Assembly: GCA_963969345.1 (NCBI GenBank)
Contig: OZ017769.1
Coordinates: 3,596,816-3,660,815, forward strand
Length of the DNA: 64,000 nucleotides
Direction: 5' to 3'
DNA from: Turbatrix aceti
Lineage: Eukaryota > Nematoda > Chromadorea > Rhabditida > Panagrolaimidae
The notes under the pieces were generated by a model. It was not told where the DNA came from. It saw nothing but the letters and a program-made list of their open reading frames with translations, and did not search any database. Positions 19,447 through 32,663 of the stretch are shown here, piece by piece. A program made the translations under genes and the position numbers. Numbering within the stretch: position 1 is the stretch's first letter; every line of letters starts with the position of its first letter.

Positions 19447-21510
19447 TCAGCTGAGCCGAAGCGTGGACGACCGAGGCGAGTACCTACCGGCGGTCGCCCG
19501 AGTGCCGGGAGCCTCAAACGCGGGATTGATGAGTCCGGTGCGACTTCTTGTTCTACAACAAAAAAAAAGAATAACAAAAAAAATATTTTCAAACCCTCAC
19601 CTGTTGAAAATAGCACTGTAAATGAGGTACAAAACGATGAACACGCAAAGCACAGCCACGAGACCCAGTCCAACGACGGCAGCTATGATCACCCGTCTGT
19701 GAAGGCAATATTTTGTTTCAGAAATCGATGAATCTTCGTCTGTGAAAATTTTTCTCGGCCGAACGACCGGTGGCATCTGTTCGTCGATATCGGTGACGTC
19801 AGCGACAAAAATGGGTTCAGTAATGACGTCGAGGGTTTCTTCTTCGTCGCGGCGCATTCGGGCAATGACCCGTTCCGAAAGTGGTCCGGAATGCCCCTTG
19901 TTGCTGCGTTTCTAAAAAAATTCACGTCCATCTGCATCACAAAAAAAATCTTACCAGAATCACAGGCTCTTTCCAGGGACTCGAAGTCTTCCCAGACGCG
20001 CTTCCGTACTGCAGAATCGGTCGAAGTCCTTCGTCGCCAGTAGGTTCATGTGGTGTCGGAGAATCTCGTTTTCTAAACAACGGTGAATTGTAGCTCTGCA
20101 ACGCCTCCAAGCGCTCAGAAGAAGTCAGCTGCAAAGGTGCTGTGGGCCGCCTCTGGGGTCCTCCCCCCGTGAGAAAGGTCGTTGGTAGAACCTGTCCTAT
20201 TGTGTCAGAAAATTTTGTCAGGTGATTGAAGGGCTCGTTCGGGGCTGCAAAAACTGAGTTTCCAAGATTTACATTTTTTTCTGAACAAACCAAGTTTCCG
20301 AGAAGATTCCAGAGCCGGAATAAATGGCACAGAAGTAGGAGAAGCCGGCTGTCGTGCTCTTACCGTCGCCGTAACCGTCGAATGAGGGGTGTCCTCAAAA
20401 GTTGCGATCACCTGTGTCGGGTGAGCGTTAGGATTGACAATAGAATTCGGGATAAACTCGCTTCTGGTTACTGTTGGACAATTTGGGGGCTAAACAACAA
20501 AAAATAATTTACCGCAAAAATTACTGTACACAAAACTTACAGTAACCCCAGCGCATTCGTTTTCTCGCTTGTTGCACACCTGGATCTGACATTGAAAGTA
20601 AAGCTTTGACTTGTCAGGGAATTTGTAAGCCGCAACTTCGACGTAGGCCAGATTGGCTCGACTGTCATACGTCAGGTCACCCTGGATAAGGCTGGAGTAC
20701 AGCGGACATCCTCTCGAATCCAGAACTTCGCTTGAAAACGCTCCGCCATCTGTGACGACACAGTTTTTGACAAGCATGCCGTAGGCGGGGTTGTTGCATT
20801 CCCAGCGGTGGAAAAGTGTCTCGCCGACGCTAACCATCGTCGCTTTCTGTCCGTCGAGGGAACCTACGCGGACGGAGTACATGCATTGTGGCATCATCAT
20901 GGTGGTCTGCTCCAGCACCTCCGGATCGGGAGTATCAACTTCGACTTCTGAGCGCACAGATTTTTCCGCCTGCGCGTAGAAACACCGTACACTGTATGCT
21001 CTGTCCATTTTTGTGACAAATTGGGGATGAAAATTAGCGACCATCACGAGAACGTAATTCACACCGTGTGGATCGAGCTGGCGAACACGTGCCATTCCAC
21101 AGTCCCCAATTTTTACCGAAAGTGTAGCAGCATTAAGGTCGTTGTTGAAGAAACCCTGGCGACAGTTGGGAACGCTGTACTGTCCCCGAACGTAAATATT
21201 GCCGCTGAAATGGGAAAAAAGTTCTGTCAAAATCAGCAACGTGTGTGGTCTTCACTCACCGAAAAGAATTTGTCGTTTGAATCGAAAACGATACCGAATC
21301 TTCGTTGCACTCGATGACCGGTGTGCCGATTATATCGTTTATTCCTCCAAAGGGTATTTCCGTCGCTGTTCTCTGAAACATCACCATGATGTATCAACTG
21401 TCTGTTTATCACCCCAATTATCTGTTTCTAAGTCTTCCGATAATCTGGCACATTCTCACCTGTACAAAAATGACAAAGACCACAAACCAAGGCAACAGGT
21501 GCCATGGCAT
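19447..21510 (-). CDS. cuticlin-like ZP-domain membrane protein
   Basis: Seven exons join in phase to give 577 aa: 21510-21460, 21372-21260, 21204-20541, 20489-20291, 20244-19955, 19911-19601 and 19552-19447. A hydrophobic signal (MPWHLLPWFVVFVIFVQ) leads into a ZP domain. It starts near IGTPVIECNEDS and includes GNIYVRGQYSVPNC, MPQCMYSVRVGSLDG and a Cys-rich end (FQCQIQVCNKRENEC). A long Pro/Ser linker follows, then one transmembrane helix (IIAAVVGLGLVAVLCVFIVL) and a short basic tail. Nematode cuticlins polymerise through the ZP domain into cuticle ribbons such as alae and annuli, after cleavage near the membrane. No clear RxxR site is assigned. The GTTTGT 5' site of intron 4 was chosen by phase. 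A TTTCAG acceptor ends 17 bases before the ATG. Confidence 0.86.
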
Positions 21511-21527
21511 CGTGATTGTAGCGGCGC

Positions 21528-23905
21528 CTGAAATTTATGAAAAATGAAAATAAAAAAAAAATATTCGCGATAGGCAAAAAGCGAAAAAAAGTGAAATGAA
21601 ATGAAGGTGACCTTGGCGTCAAAGTGGCACCTTTTCAGACAGTTGACGCGTCTCGGCGCCGGAACAAAGAGATGCTTTGGATGGGTGCACATCTTGCGAA
21701 GAGCTTTGCACTTCCGGCTGAGTGCTGACCTGGGCCACGCGTGTGTTTACCCCGGAATTAGAAACTCCAACAAACAACTTGAAATAATTTGGGGTTTTAC
21801 GGTAAAAACAAACTTTTTTCTGCTTGTGGAAAAAGTGTTATCAAAAATATATCATACAAATACACCAAATAAAAATATTCAAAGCAAAAAAAGCAAATCC
21901 ACAGGTAAAAATCCCTAATCCAGAAAAAAATGGCGGGAACCGTGCCCTGCCGCTCGAAAGACAGATACTAGGACCTGTCTGAGCCAGCCAGCGGATGCTA
22001 CATAGGAGGACAGAGCGCATGCATGCAGGGTAACCTGTCGCCATCGCCGGTCTTGCTGGATCGGCTGGATAGGTGAATGACCGGAAACAGGTGGGGTCGG
22101 TCGGAGGGGAGACTCGCGCGGGAAGGGGCAGAGCGCTGGCTGCCTCGCTAACCGGTCTCCAGCGTCAGCGCCAGCGCCAGCGCGCGCGGCACTGTCAAAG
22201 CTTTGAAGCCTGCTGTCGCGCTTTCTTTCGGCCTAGGAGATAAAAACACAAACGTCCAGCGTGACTCTTCGAGTAGATTAGCCAGACGATGACTTGGTCG
22301 TTTTTAGAACCGTGAAAGCCGTCGCATATTATTTATTTGCCGAAAACCAACTTGATCAGGGTAAACAACCTTCTTTGGGGCCATGAATTTTTTGACTTTG
22401 ACCATATTGGATTTACAGTGCATTTGTTATTTTTAAGCTAACCAAAATTAGCTCAAGCAGTAACTACCCCACTCTCGGCCAGGACAAACCCCAAGGTCAG
22501 AGGCCGCCTGCCCCAGGTGATCCCGCCGGATGCGTCAACAATCTTGTCCCGTTTCCGCTTTTTTACGATGTCTGCTTCGTTCGGTTTTTTTCTTTCTGCA
22601 ACCGTTTTTTAGCCACTAATCGGTCACAAATCTTTGAGCATATTTATTTACGGCCCACAAACTGTAAGCGAGTGACGACAAAAATACAGTCACTCTCACC
22701 TTGCGCCTGCCAGCTTTCCTTGACGACCGTAATAATGACCGTTTTGGGGGGAGGGAGAGCAGTCAGTGACTGACATCAGCGTTCGATTGAGGCATCTACA
22801 ATTGAAATTAAAAAAGCAGGTCGTCGGGGCGGCGAGAGGATTAATTCGAGACCCCCGCGCTGGCACGTATGCCAAGGCGCAGGGCACTGGGGCCATCTGT
22901 TGCCAAAACCGGTGCTCGTGATGGCCGCGGCGGTCCGACTCGACCCTTGTAGGTTTTATGTCGGTGCCGCTGTCAGATATAGGGTAACAAGGTGAACCGC
23001 AAATTAGCAGTTTATGTCATTTCAAAACGAGACAAATGCATTTACATTACTGCTGAAACGTACTTCCCCGGTGACAGTCTGGTGAAAACCGCGCATAAAT
23101 AAATAAAATGAAATGTGTTATAAATTATATTTTTCTAGTTAATGTTGAACTTTTTATGCATTTTGAAAAACATGTACAAAAAGTTGCAACCAACACACAG
23201 ATACAAAAATGATCAAAAACTTTTCAGACTAAAAAATCGGCAATGCCGTGGTTTCGCAGTCCAAAAATCGAAAATAATGGCAGCGCGGCATTTTTTTTAG
23301 TTTGATTTAGAAATCGAAATCAGATCAATATAAACGAAAAGCGCGTTGTGATCAGAAATTTGAAGTTTAGTCAACAAATGTGAGATGTGCCATTCTGACT
23401 GTTCAAGCTTGCGTAGACGAATCGCACAAAAACTTTTTAAAGTTAAAATGTCCGATCAAAGAAGTATGTAGTCAATGACTCAAGCAGCAGAGCCTGCGGA
23501 CCAGTCATCACGTTTCCAATTATTTACAAACCGAACACATCGCTGATAATGACAAATTTCCCTTCTCGCATGTTCGCCGATTAGTACCTTTTCCCGTCCT
23601 TCCTGCTTTGTATTTTCTTCCTCTTTTGTAGTCTTTTGCACCAAGAAACAATGACGATCCTTTCGAAGCACATTCCATTCAAAAACACATATTTACAGCA
23701 CACACACTTTTATTAAAGTACAAAAATGGCAATTGTAGTTGAAATGTATTCGACCCGTGTGAATCGGCACGTGAAAATGTGTTCGCAGTTGAGAAGAGGA
23801 GAAGGAGGTTAGTAAAGTATGTATTTATATTAGCAAAGGATAGAGAGAGTGGTAGAACGAATGAGTGCTCAGGAGAGAACCGCCTGCAAAACAATCGAAT
23901 TCATT
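21528..23905. other. intergenic, no gene recognised
   Basis: A 2.4-kb stretch without a credible exon. It includes GC-rich sequence with CAGCGCCAGCGCCAGCGC near 22165, a motif that recurs near 29354. Two hydrophobic-looking open frames occur but have no splice context or coding character. Confidence 0.5.
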
Positions 23906-25570
23906 TCAGCTGAGGAAAACGTGTGCCGTCGAGGATCGCTTGTTGACAGTCAAAATGTCGACCGTGCTCACCCCCTTTGAAGTCGAGTGGATGCCCGGAT
24001 GCGATCTCTGTGTAGACATGGGGCCTACGTAACGGCCGAAGAAGCTTCTGCAACCGTAGAAGCGAAGAAAAGAATGCCTGACTTCGCGGCTGTAAAAATA
24101 GAAGCAATTAGCAAGCACTCATTTGGCATGTGGCAGTCATAAGTGCAAGCACCGATTACGAGATATCGGAAGTCATTGGCACGTGGACAAAGTATTATGA
24201 CAAACCTGATTATAAATAGGAAAATAGATCCGACGAGCGCGTAGATGTCGGCAAAAACAGGAAGCCGCTTTTGCATAATTGACGCCAGGGTGGTGTTATT
24301 TGTGAGGTTTGCAATGATGACAGACGCGTGGAAAACGGTGCGAAGAACTTGCGCAAAGGTGAGACAAATCGAGTGAACTAAAACGCTCCAGGTAACATTC
24401 CTAAGGCTTTCTTGGGTTTTTCACTCACTGAGTAAAACCGAAGCATATTGCTGCTCTCTGGTTATCGTACCCTCCCGGCTGAGATTACGGTATCTCACAG
24501 AAGTAATAATACCCAGCGTGAGTTCAATCGTCATCGTGAGCATGTAAGTCGTCAGACCCAGAATAGAGACAGTCAGCTGGACGTATCGGTTGCGCATCTG
24601 CTGAACAATCTGATTCTCATTTGGCATGACCAGATAAACCTTCGTGCGACTGGCAAACTGCCACGACATGAGCACGAGAGGAACCAGGGCCATGAAGACA
24701 ATGGCTTTCAGCACGTGACTGCGGGTCCAGATTTTGTCGTACTTCAACTTCCAGTAGAACACGTTGAATCGGTTGAGCGAGATGAGCGTGTGTGCCAGGG
24801 GCTGGTAGAAGTGGAAATACTCCCCGGTCATATACCCGATCGTTGACATCCATCCGTCAGATGTGTTAACGTAAAAGTTGGTCCACAGACCGAATTGTGG
24901 AAGTTTCAGGCTCATGACCGACTAAAATACAAACACAGGTGAATTGTCTGTGAGGAGTAGTGCATTATGGTAGGGGACAAGGTCGCAGACAGCTTTTGGA
25001 AATTAAAGACCTGCGCTAAGTACAAAAAGGCCACGCTAGGATGAAACATTCGACCGGAAGGCTCTGACTTCTAGAAAAAAAAGAACAGTCGAACATGGCG
25101 GCAATTAGGGGATCGAAGCAGTACTTTAGTGTTTCATCGAACACCAAAGGGCAAATACCAGGAGGTCATTATTGTACGGTCGTGTTACCCTGGCTAGATA
25201 GTGGACCTATGAAAGCAATGTGTTCGGCTTAATAACCATAAAACATGCATTTATATTTTCTAAGGCATGCGTCGCATTTACGGCGGTATAGACTGGCAAA
25301 ATGACGTTAGATCTCACCCGTAAGGAAACTGATATCATGACAGCGGAATGCAATAACCCTCCAAAAAGTAAAATAACTCACGCAGATGAAGTAGTACCCA
25401 ATATCAGCGAAGCAAATGGATACAAAAATGATGAAAAATGCCGAATCAAACTTGGCGTTGTGCCGTTTGATTTGCACAAGGATAAAAATAGCCATCATGA
25501 TGTGAAATGTGTAGCCCGGAATTTCAAAAGCCAAGACGACAAAATCCTCGATCGTCGGATGAAGCGTCAT
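23906..25570 (-). CDS. Srg-type serpentine chemoreceptor (7TM GPCR)
   Basis: Exons 25570-25382, 24921-24429, 24377-24206 and 24089-23906 join in phase to give about 345 aa, the usual length for nematode Srg receptors. TM1 and TM2 lie in exon 1. TM3, TM4 and TM5 lie in exon 2, with LNRFNVFYWKLKYDKIW after TM3, a typical Srg/Srx pattern. TM6 and TM7 lie in exon 3, and exon 4 is a Ser/Arg-rich cytoplasmic tail. Such receptors are usually chemosensory. The start is uncertain. The open frame continues upstream to an AG at 25612, with a sequon (NST) in the added part. A further exon near 25690-25870 with a good GTGAGT site could belong but did not match in phase. Confidence 0.75.
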
Positions 25571-25612
25571 GATTGATGGCGTCGAGTTGTCCGTGACGAA
25601 AGTGAGCGTGTC

Positions 25613-26785
25613 TTGCACAGAGCAAGAACAACAACGGAATCAAAAGTTCAGATATTGTAGTAACCAGTGACTGGTAAATCGTACACTCACGGCAGTGTCG
25701 TACAAGCTTCCGAATGAGCCTAGCTCCTTCAGGTGCAGCCTTCTTATGTCAAAGTCCTTCCATGCAAGGGGTGGGACTTGTAAGCGGCAAAGGCTAGCAG
25801 ATAGACAGTACTTTGTTTTGTGCCAACACCACTTTGAGTCAAAGACCAAGAGTGGTGGCGTAGGCCACAATGCCATGCTGCCTTTTCACGGCAAGTGTGT
25901 CTATTCAACGTAAACAAACATCATGCACATGCAACATTGTCGTGATTTTTGAGCCTATTGTTAGGCTAGGGTAGCAAATGATGGTCATATCACGGGTGTC
26001 TGCTTTCAATGATGGTGACATAAATTTTGTTACAATGTTTACGGGTACTTTAGTATTTACATCATAAAACACAACATGGCGTCAACACAGACAAGAGATG
26101 AGGTAAATAAGTATGCATTGTTCTATGCAATGTACCTTTGTGACGCTCAAATGCATCTCACAGTTCTTTGAAGTCAGCGTGATACAACAAATCAGAAACG
26201 TTTAAATTCAGAATGTCAGTTTCTGACATGAGTTCATTAACTGTCATTCTGATTTCATGAAAAAACCTTAGCACGTGCAAAACTTGTGCCGTTGACATCT
26301 AGACCCACTTTACACTTACCTTTGCTCTCGATCAGCACACAATAATACGCATGACCTTTTTGTTGACAAAATTTCCTCTACAGACAAATAATTTGATTTT
26401 TTTATGTGCCAACGTTGTCGTCATCAACTCAAAACGAAACAACATTATCTCCACTTACGACACGTGTGTATGTATTTCCGATGAGTATGACTATATGCCA
26501 AATCTGTCGCATAGTCATCTATGAAAAAAGTGTGGGGGTAACACTGTAATCTAAAGCTTATCGCAAATTCTCTGCGCGACGTTGTAAGAAAGCAATCAAC
26601 GTGTAAAGAGTTCCTCATGCCCCCTGCTCCAAGAAATTTTTTGCAAGCTACGAGCTCGTTATGGTAAACCCATTTAAGGGGATAGGCTACAGGTAGGGAA
26701 CGGCACAGGTTGTAAACACCCGAAGCAGTAAATGCCACTCAAGTTCTGTTTTATTGCATTTTTCACCACATTAACACAATAATTG
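25613..26785. other. intergenic or 5' region of the Srg gene
   Basis: A GTGAGT donor follows a short open stretch on the minus strand around 25692-25875. It may be a non-coding or alternative first exon of the receptor gene. Nothing else is seen. Confidence 0.35.
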
Positions 26786-28249
26786 TCAGTGAAGTCGCCG
26801 CTTTCTGCTCGCACCTTGCTCCGTGATGGCATGGAACCAAGAAGAGAGGTGTTTTTCCTCGTCCTGAGCAACAGCGAAGAGTTCCTTTTCCACGGATTCC
26901 AGCTGGAGGGGCTTCATTCCCGGATCAACGGCAAGACGCAGAATCCAGCCGGACCGTTTCATGAAAACAGTCCGCAGACAGTCGACGATGTCTCTGCCTT
27001 CCGAGCTTGGAATAAGTCTAAAAGGTATCAAACTATAAAATTTACAGGCGCAAAGAACATATTTTTTATAACAAAAAAATGGGCAGACAATTTCACGCAT
27101 ATCAAAGTACAAAAAAAGTTTTGCAGACAAATGTGTTTCCGTGCCGGACACGGTGACAAGTAGAATCAGGTAATGAGACATTTATAATTTTCTATTTACC
27201 CAAAAAAATGCAATTTAAAGGCGAATCAGATCATTTGGGAATACAGATTCTCAGAAAAGTGCCAGCAACGCATTTCTGAGAATGAAAACACGATGTGAGA
27301 AAGCTCGGAGGGACCGTGTGAACACAGGGAACATGAATACGTGAGAAAAAAAATCTATTATACGGTATACAATGTCCTTTTGGACGGAATACTGAAAACT
27401 AGCAGCGCAGCAAAATAGGATAAAAACCGTAATCCACGGTAAAGGAAGATAAGAAAGCAAAAAAGTCGTTGTAAGATTCTGCACGTATTCAGAACTGTCT
27501 ATTTATTTGATTTTTACGTTCCCCGTTCCGGCAAATTGGCCATAATTCTTGAGAGTAGGCTTCGGCCTCAGCAAAAAAGGGTACACAAAGTTCAGTCAGG
27601 TTTCTTGAGCACAAAGCACCGACAATTCGGCGAAAAACTTGAGAAACAGGTAGGGAACGGTCTAGATGAACGTAAACAATGCAATCAACAAAAATACATG
27701 TACCGTAATTTTTTAAAACAAGTTGTTTGGCAAATAAGGAAAAAACATGAAACGAGTTTTTCTCTATTTTGGGATTAATTGAATTTTCTAAAAAAATAGA
27801 AAAACAAACCTGGCAATTCTCAGGCCATAGCGGTAGTAGTGAACGCAGAGGTTATCGAGATTGACGGATTCCGGGTTCGCGCAGAGTCCCTGACGGGTCG
27901 TTTGACTCAGCATGCGTGGAACTTTTGGCTGAAGATGAGGTCATCTGCTTCCAAGTTTGCATCCAAAAAAACCCAACCACACAATCGATGCCTTCGCCGT
28001 TGAGAATGCAAAGCAGCCACGCCGGCACTTCCGTCGAGAACACCGCATTCAGCGTCAGATCCGGCATGCGTTGGCCAATGTAAGTGAAGAATTCTGAAAC
28101 GAACAAATGACAAAAAACCTCACAAAAAACTCACCATTCGGAGGCGTGTGATCAAACGTGCACGTAAGAGTATACCGGCTGCTGAGGATGTCGTTGAGGT
28201 TGTAGTAATCCTCATCGACCGTCAGAATGTTAGCCGAAATAATTGGCAT
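26786..28249 (-). CDS. psf-3: GINS complex subunit Psf3
   Basis: Exons 28249-28135, 28093-27978, 27928-27810 and 27017-26786 join in phase to give 193 aa, close to the about 200 aa of Psf3. The N-terminus YYNLNDILSSRYTLTCTF matches the Psf3 start (Y-x-DIDDIL, then TCTF). It is followed by VPAWLLCIL (the family's LPxWLA), then PKVPRMLSQTTRQGL, ANPESVNLDNL and YYRYGLRIARL, all in family order. GINS (Sld5, Psf1-3) joins Cdc45 and Mcm2-7 in the replicative helicase. The last intron is 792 bp, the others 41 and 49 bp. The tail QGASRKRRLH is basic. No clear trans-splice acceptor precedes the ATG. The identification rests on several short matches rather than one long motif. Confidence 0.82.
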
Positions 28250-31200
28250 AACAACACATAGAGCAAGTCTTTTGATCGTTCACGCACACGTTCCATAAAA
28301 ACGCACATTCATTTGAGCCTCTTTTTTTCCCGCCGCTGCATGCAACCTGCGGCCATATGCGCACGCTGGTTGATCACAGTGCGCCTACTTTTTCTCGTTC
28401 CGCACAATTTTTTTTTGTAGAATTTTGATCTTTTCTGAGTCCTTGGCGTGTTCTGCCGTTTTTACGTCATACGACTAGATAGTTCATTGCTTGCTAGCTG
28501 ACTAGCACTTTTTTTTTCATTGAAATGTGTTTGACAAATTTGCCAGGCTCCGGGTTAAAGTTCGCCTTATCAGTTATACCGTAAATAAATTTATCGATGA
28601 ATCAATGAATCGTCATTGAGAGGACAAATTGACCTAAACAACGGTAATTGTTATGCCTAAACAACGGTAATTGTTTTTTGTCAAATTGTTTGTTTACAAT
28701 GATAGGTTTTCTGGGGATTAAAAATTAAAAATTGGATTTTTAGGATTTATCTGTGGTATCCAAGCTTGTCAGGAATTTTTTGATGTGCTCGCTTCTGCAC
28801 AATCAGAGAACAGATTAGTGTGCATGGCGTGAGATTAGCGATTGAAGGGGGAGGGGAGAGGGAGGTGTGTTATTTCTGGAGGGTTCTCCAATCAATGACC
28901 TATATGGCTTCGACGATCAACTACGGGATCAGTACCTAGTATGTACATACAAGATACTGATCCTTAGGTACATGTACATATTTTGCATTCGTTATAAATA
29001 TTAGGTAAATATGCTTATTTGGCTTTTGGCAACGTCCGTTTGTTTACCCAAAAAGTACTCCGTACTGATGCTTTTTATGATGTAGTCACAAGTTCTTATA
29101 CCCAAAATTGCCTTTCCCAGCCGGTTTACCCATATTTTACCATTGCCATCCCACAAAACATGTGTCAACCCGGATAAGGGTAGAAAGCTGTCGCACCCCT
29201 ATCCTTATCCGGCTCACCTGTTATTGTCCCGTTGATCCCCTGCCGCCCAGCTCAGGTGTATCCCAAACCCGATTTGTGGTTTTTCAACGGTATACATATT
29301 AGTTGCACTTATGTACATTAGCGCGTGTTTTCACGCCGACCGCCTCTGCTGCCAGCGCCAGCGCCAGCGCATACTGTTGTTTTTTTCCTTTTTTATTGTG
29401 ATGTTGTAAATGTTTTGTCGTTATCATTTGTGCTTTTGCAGGGAGCCGCCGCTGCCGCAGGAAGCAGCACAGCTCACACTGTACACATTTTCTTTCTTTC
29501 CGGACATTCGTCTTTGTTCTTGCCAGTTTTTTTCTTCTCTGTTGATTATCATCCCGTGTCATACCAGATATTATCACCGCTTTGAGCTGTCTTCTTTGAG
29601 TTCCTCCCGCTAACGTATATAAGCGATGCGCGTTGTTGTGTTGTGCAACCAAAATGCAGTCCACAACTTTTGTGCTTGATTTGACTACTTTTCAGACAGT
29701 TGCAATTCGTCATCTCGGCTTGTTCTAGAGAAGCCAACAACGATAAGCGATACAGGTGCCTTTATTGGTACGGTGAAGACAAGACAATTAGCTTGGTTAT
29801 CAACACCCAGGTGGACTGCTTACCGGCAGAGCATGGTTGTCATCAAATGCACACCCCAACGAGTTGTTGAGGTAAGTCATACGCATCCATCTATAACTAT
29901 CGATGGTCGGTCGTAAAACTCCATGTTTTGTCTTTTCTCTGATGATTGTTTGGCCGGCAGCAGATACAACACAAAGATCTGCTGTCTGTATCATTTTTTG
30001 ATGGGTTTGCGATTTATAAATTTTAGAATTTATTTTTTGTGCACTCTTTTCCTGACCTTTGTCAACCATCACCACCATCATTCCTCTGCATTACGTTCTC
30101 TCTTCTTTTGACTCTGCAGCTTTTTTCCTGCATGCATGCACGCTTGGCTGTGGAGAATGATAGCATGGCCGAAATGTACCATACCAATGTTTTTTTTACC
30201 TGGCAAATGTCTTCCAAGAGGGTAGTCTTGCTGCCCCTGGCTATCATTCTCAGATTGTAGCCAATGAATCATTTTTTGTGTCGTCTGGGCAAACTGGATT
30301 TTCTTATTTGCCAAACCCGTCTTGTAACGTCGTTGGTCGTTGTTTTTGAGGTCCTTGACGTTCCCCCAAGTTCTTGCGTCGAAACAATTTGATTTAATTT
30401 GAAGCCAAATTAGACCAATTGATTGCTCCTTAGGCGTGTCCAGTGCGAATTGTCCGCGCGGAATGAAAGTTTTCTTCGCCGCAGAAAAAAAGATCCGTTA
30501 CAAACCATGTGCATCCAAGGCGGCGGACTGAAGTGCGCAACCTACCGCGCCGGCGTGACCACACGTGTTTGCGCAGCCAACCGCGTTTGCCTTTTGTCGT
30601 TGACAGATGGCGTTGATCATTAGTTTTTTTATATTCACCAGTAGGGTGTATTCTGCTTTAATTGTCTTTTTTGGACGATCTGATGACCAAACTAACGTCT
30701 TTGTTGTTCGTTCGACCATGTTTTGGGGAATCTTGTTTTGTTTTTTATCTGATTTTAGCTGACACTTTTGTACAAAACTAAAGCGAAACAATGTCTGCTT
30801 TGGCCGAATTTCGACTTTGTTTTGGTTTGTTTTCCCGAGCCGTAAAAGTTCACTGTACACGTGCCCCAAACCGCCTTTCGTGCAGACGTCTTGCTTGTTT
30901 TTGCCTTTTTTAGTCTGTGCTATGTATCATTGCTTTTGGAAGATCTTTGGTTTTCGAACAAAACAAATTACGGTGCAGTCTCCACTGTATGTAGACAGAC
31001 ATATTTATTTACGATAAAGAGATGATCCGACTGGAGGCTACGGTTTTTACCGGTCTTCTGTTTCGACGAGCATCTAACATGTCCATATGTCCTCGTGAAA
31101 CCCCAGTGCATGTCCCAGCGGGTGGGGCTATTATTTATTTATGCACCCCAAACCTGTGATTGTATTAGGAATCACTGATGGAGAAGAGATGAGCGCTGCG

Positions 31201-32631
31201 AGAAGGATGAATCGTTGACTCTGACTGTTGCTCTCTCTCACCTTTTCCTTCTCTCACACAACACACCATTTACGTCACTGATGGCTGTATTGTTGACTGA
31301 CTGCCGGAGAAGACGACGTCGTCAACGACCCGAACTGATGACTGGAGAGAAGCATTGACGTGATCTAGAATGACGGTGCAGCGACGATGGATGCTGTCTG
31401 GCAAGGCGCGAAGAGGGAATCAGCGTCTTCTTTTTCTCTTTTTTGCTGACAGCACCGGAGAATTATCATAAACACAAGAGAAAATGTTGCTTTGAGGATG
31501 CATTGGTGACCGAAGACACAGTGTGGCAGCTGGACAAGGAACTACAAACTCTAAAGCACCGAAATAGTCAAAATCAGCATTTTGAAAGTTTTCTGAAAAA
31601 TCTGAACACAAGCTAGCGCTGGTGTGCTGCTAAGAAAATCGGCTAAAGGCCACCAAATCAGCTCGTGTATCGAAAATGACGTGAACTTTCCGACTTCTGC
31701 GCCGCTTGCGCTTGCTCTTTTCCGTCTCAGTCTCGGTTTCAGCCGGCTATCATCGCTCGCTCACCCTTTTTTTGCAAATGTTTTTTTTCTCACAGCTAAG
31801 AATTGGACATTTTTCCCGCACTTGATTTCCCGCTGGTTAGCCGTGCTTTTTTTGACACCAAAAACTGAAACTGGTCCACGCGATACCGTGTCTCTTTTTA
31901 TTTTTCTTCCTGGTGCTATTTTAGGGGTAAACATTGCAGCCTTATTGACTCGAACCTGACTTGAAAAATTTTGTTTTGACTGACTTGATATGATCAGATC
32001 ACGCGTTGTCCTGCGTGCTGACTTGTAATATTTTTTTGCTCCCGCCCGGAGAAAGTCATTAATTAATTAATCATTAGAGAAAGATCGATTTTTGATAGGT
32101 TTGACTGACATGAGCTGCGCGAAGAAAGTTTAGGAAGGTCGTCTTTGTTTCGTTCACGCTTGTATCTATTTAAAATCAGATGCCCGGAACAACGGTGCTT
32201 TGTTTTAGGCAATCGCCTTTATTGTGTCGTCGTAACCCCCGAAATAAAATTAATAGATATTTGTCCATGCTTTTGTTGTATCGTCCTATCATCATGCACA
32301 CGCTACGTGATGTGGCGGCGACGGCGACGGTGCTGGCGGTCTCCAGCGTTATCTTTCTCTCTGTGGACACAGCTTGGGCTAAGCCCCGTGTTCAAAGTCA
32401 TTCCATCGGGCGTAATTGATTTTCGAACTGCATAAATAACATCTCATTAATTGTCTCTCTCCCCTGCCGAACGATGTTTGTTTTTGTATCTGAAAACAAA
32501 TCGAATTAGTCGTCGTTGATCGACCCCGACGGTCGCATTCCTAACCTCATGGTTTTTTGTTCCCCCTATTTAAGCCCAACTTGTTAACTTCATTATTCAC
32601 AGTTGCCCATCTAGTCTTCAAACGATTCTGA
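28250..32631. other. long intergenic region upstream of the IP3 3-kinase gene
   Basis: In 4.4 kb I find no exon with splice and coding support. It includes a nested palindrome at 28927-28962, tandem CCTAAACAACGGTAATTGTT units near 28634-28670, and many poly-T runs. It probably contains distal control elements for the kinase gene. Confidence 0.45.
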
Positions 32632-32639
32632 TTCTTCAG
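32632..32639 (+). promoter_or_regulatory. probable trans-splice acceptor of the IP3 3-kinase gene
   Basis: The sequence TTCTTCAG ends at 32639, 24 bases before the ATG. It has the TTCAG-type acceptor form seen before other starts in this window. Confidence 0.5.
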
Positions 32640-32663
32640 GCCCATCCACCGCTGACCTTTGAC

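Noticed and set aside
25640..25876. Upstream minus-strand frame as the coding first exon of the Srg receptor
   Set aside because: Its GTGAGT donor is good, but the phase does not match the next exon and it lacks a credible start, so I left it out of the model.
32180..32419. Small frame with a signal-peptide-like start (MHTLRDVAATATVLAVSS)
   Set aside because: It has no downstream domain, acceptor or conserved features and lies in the kinase gene's upstream region.
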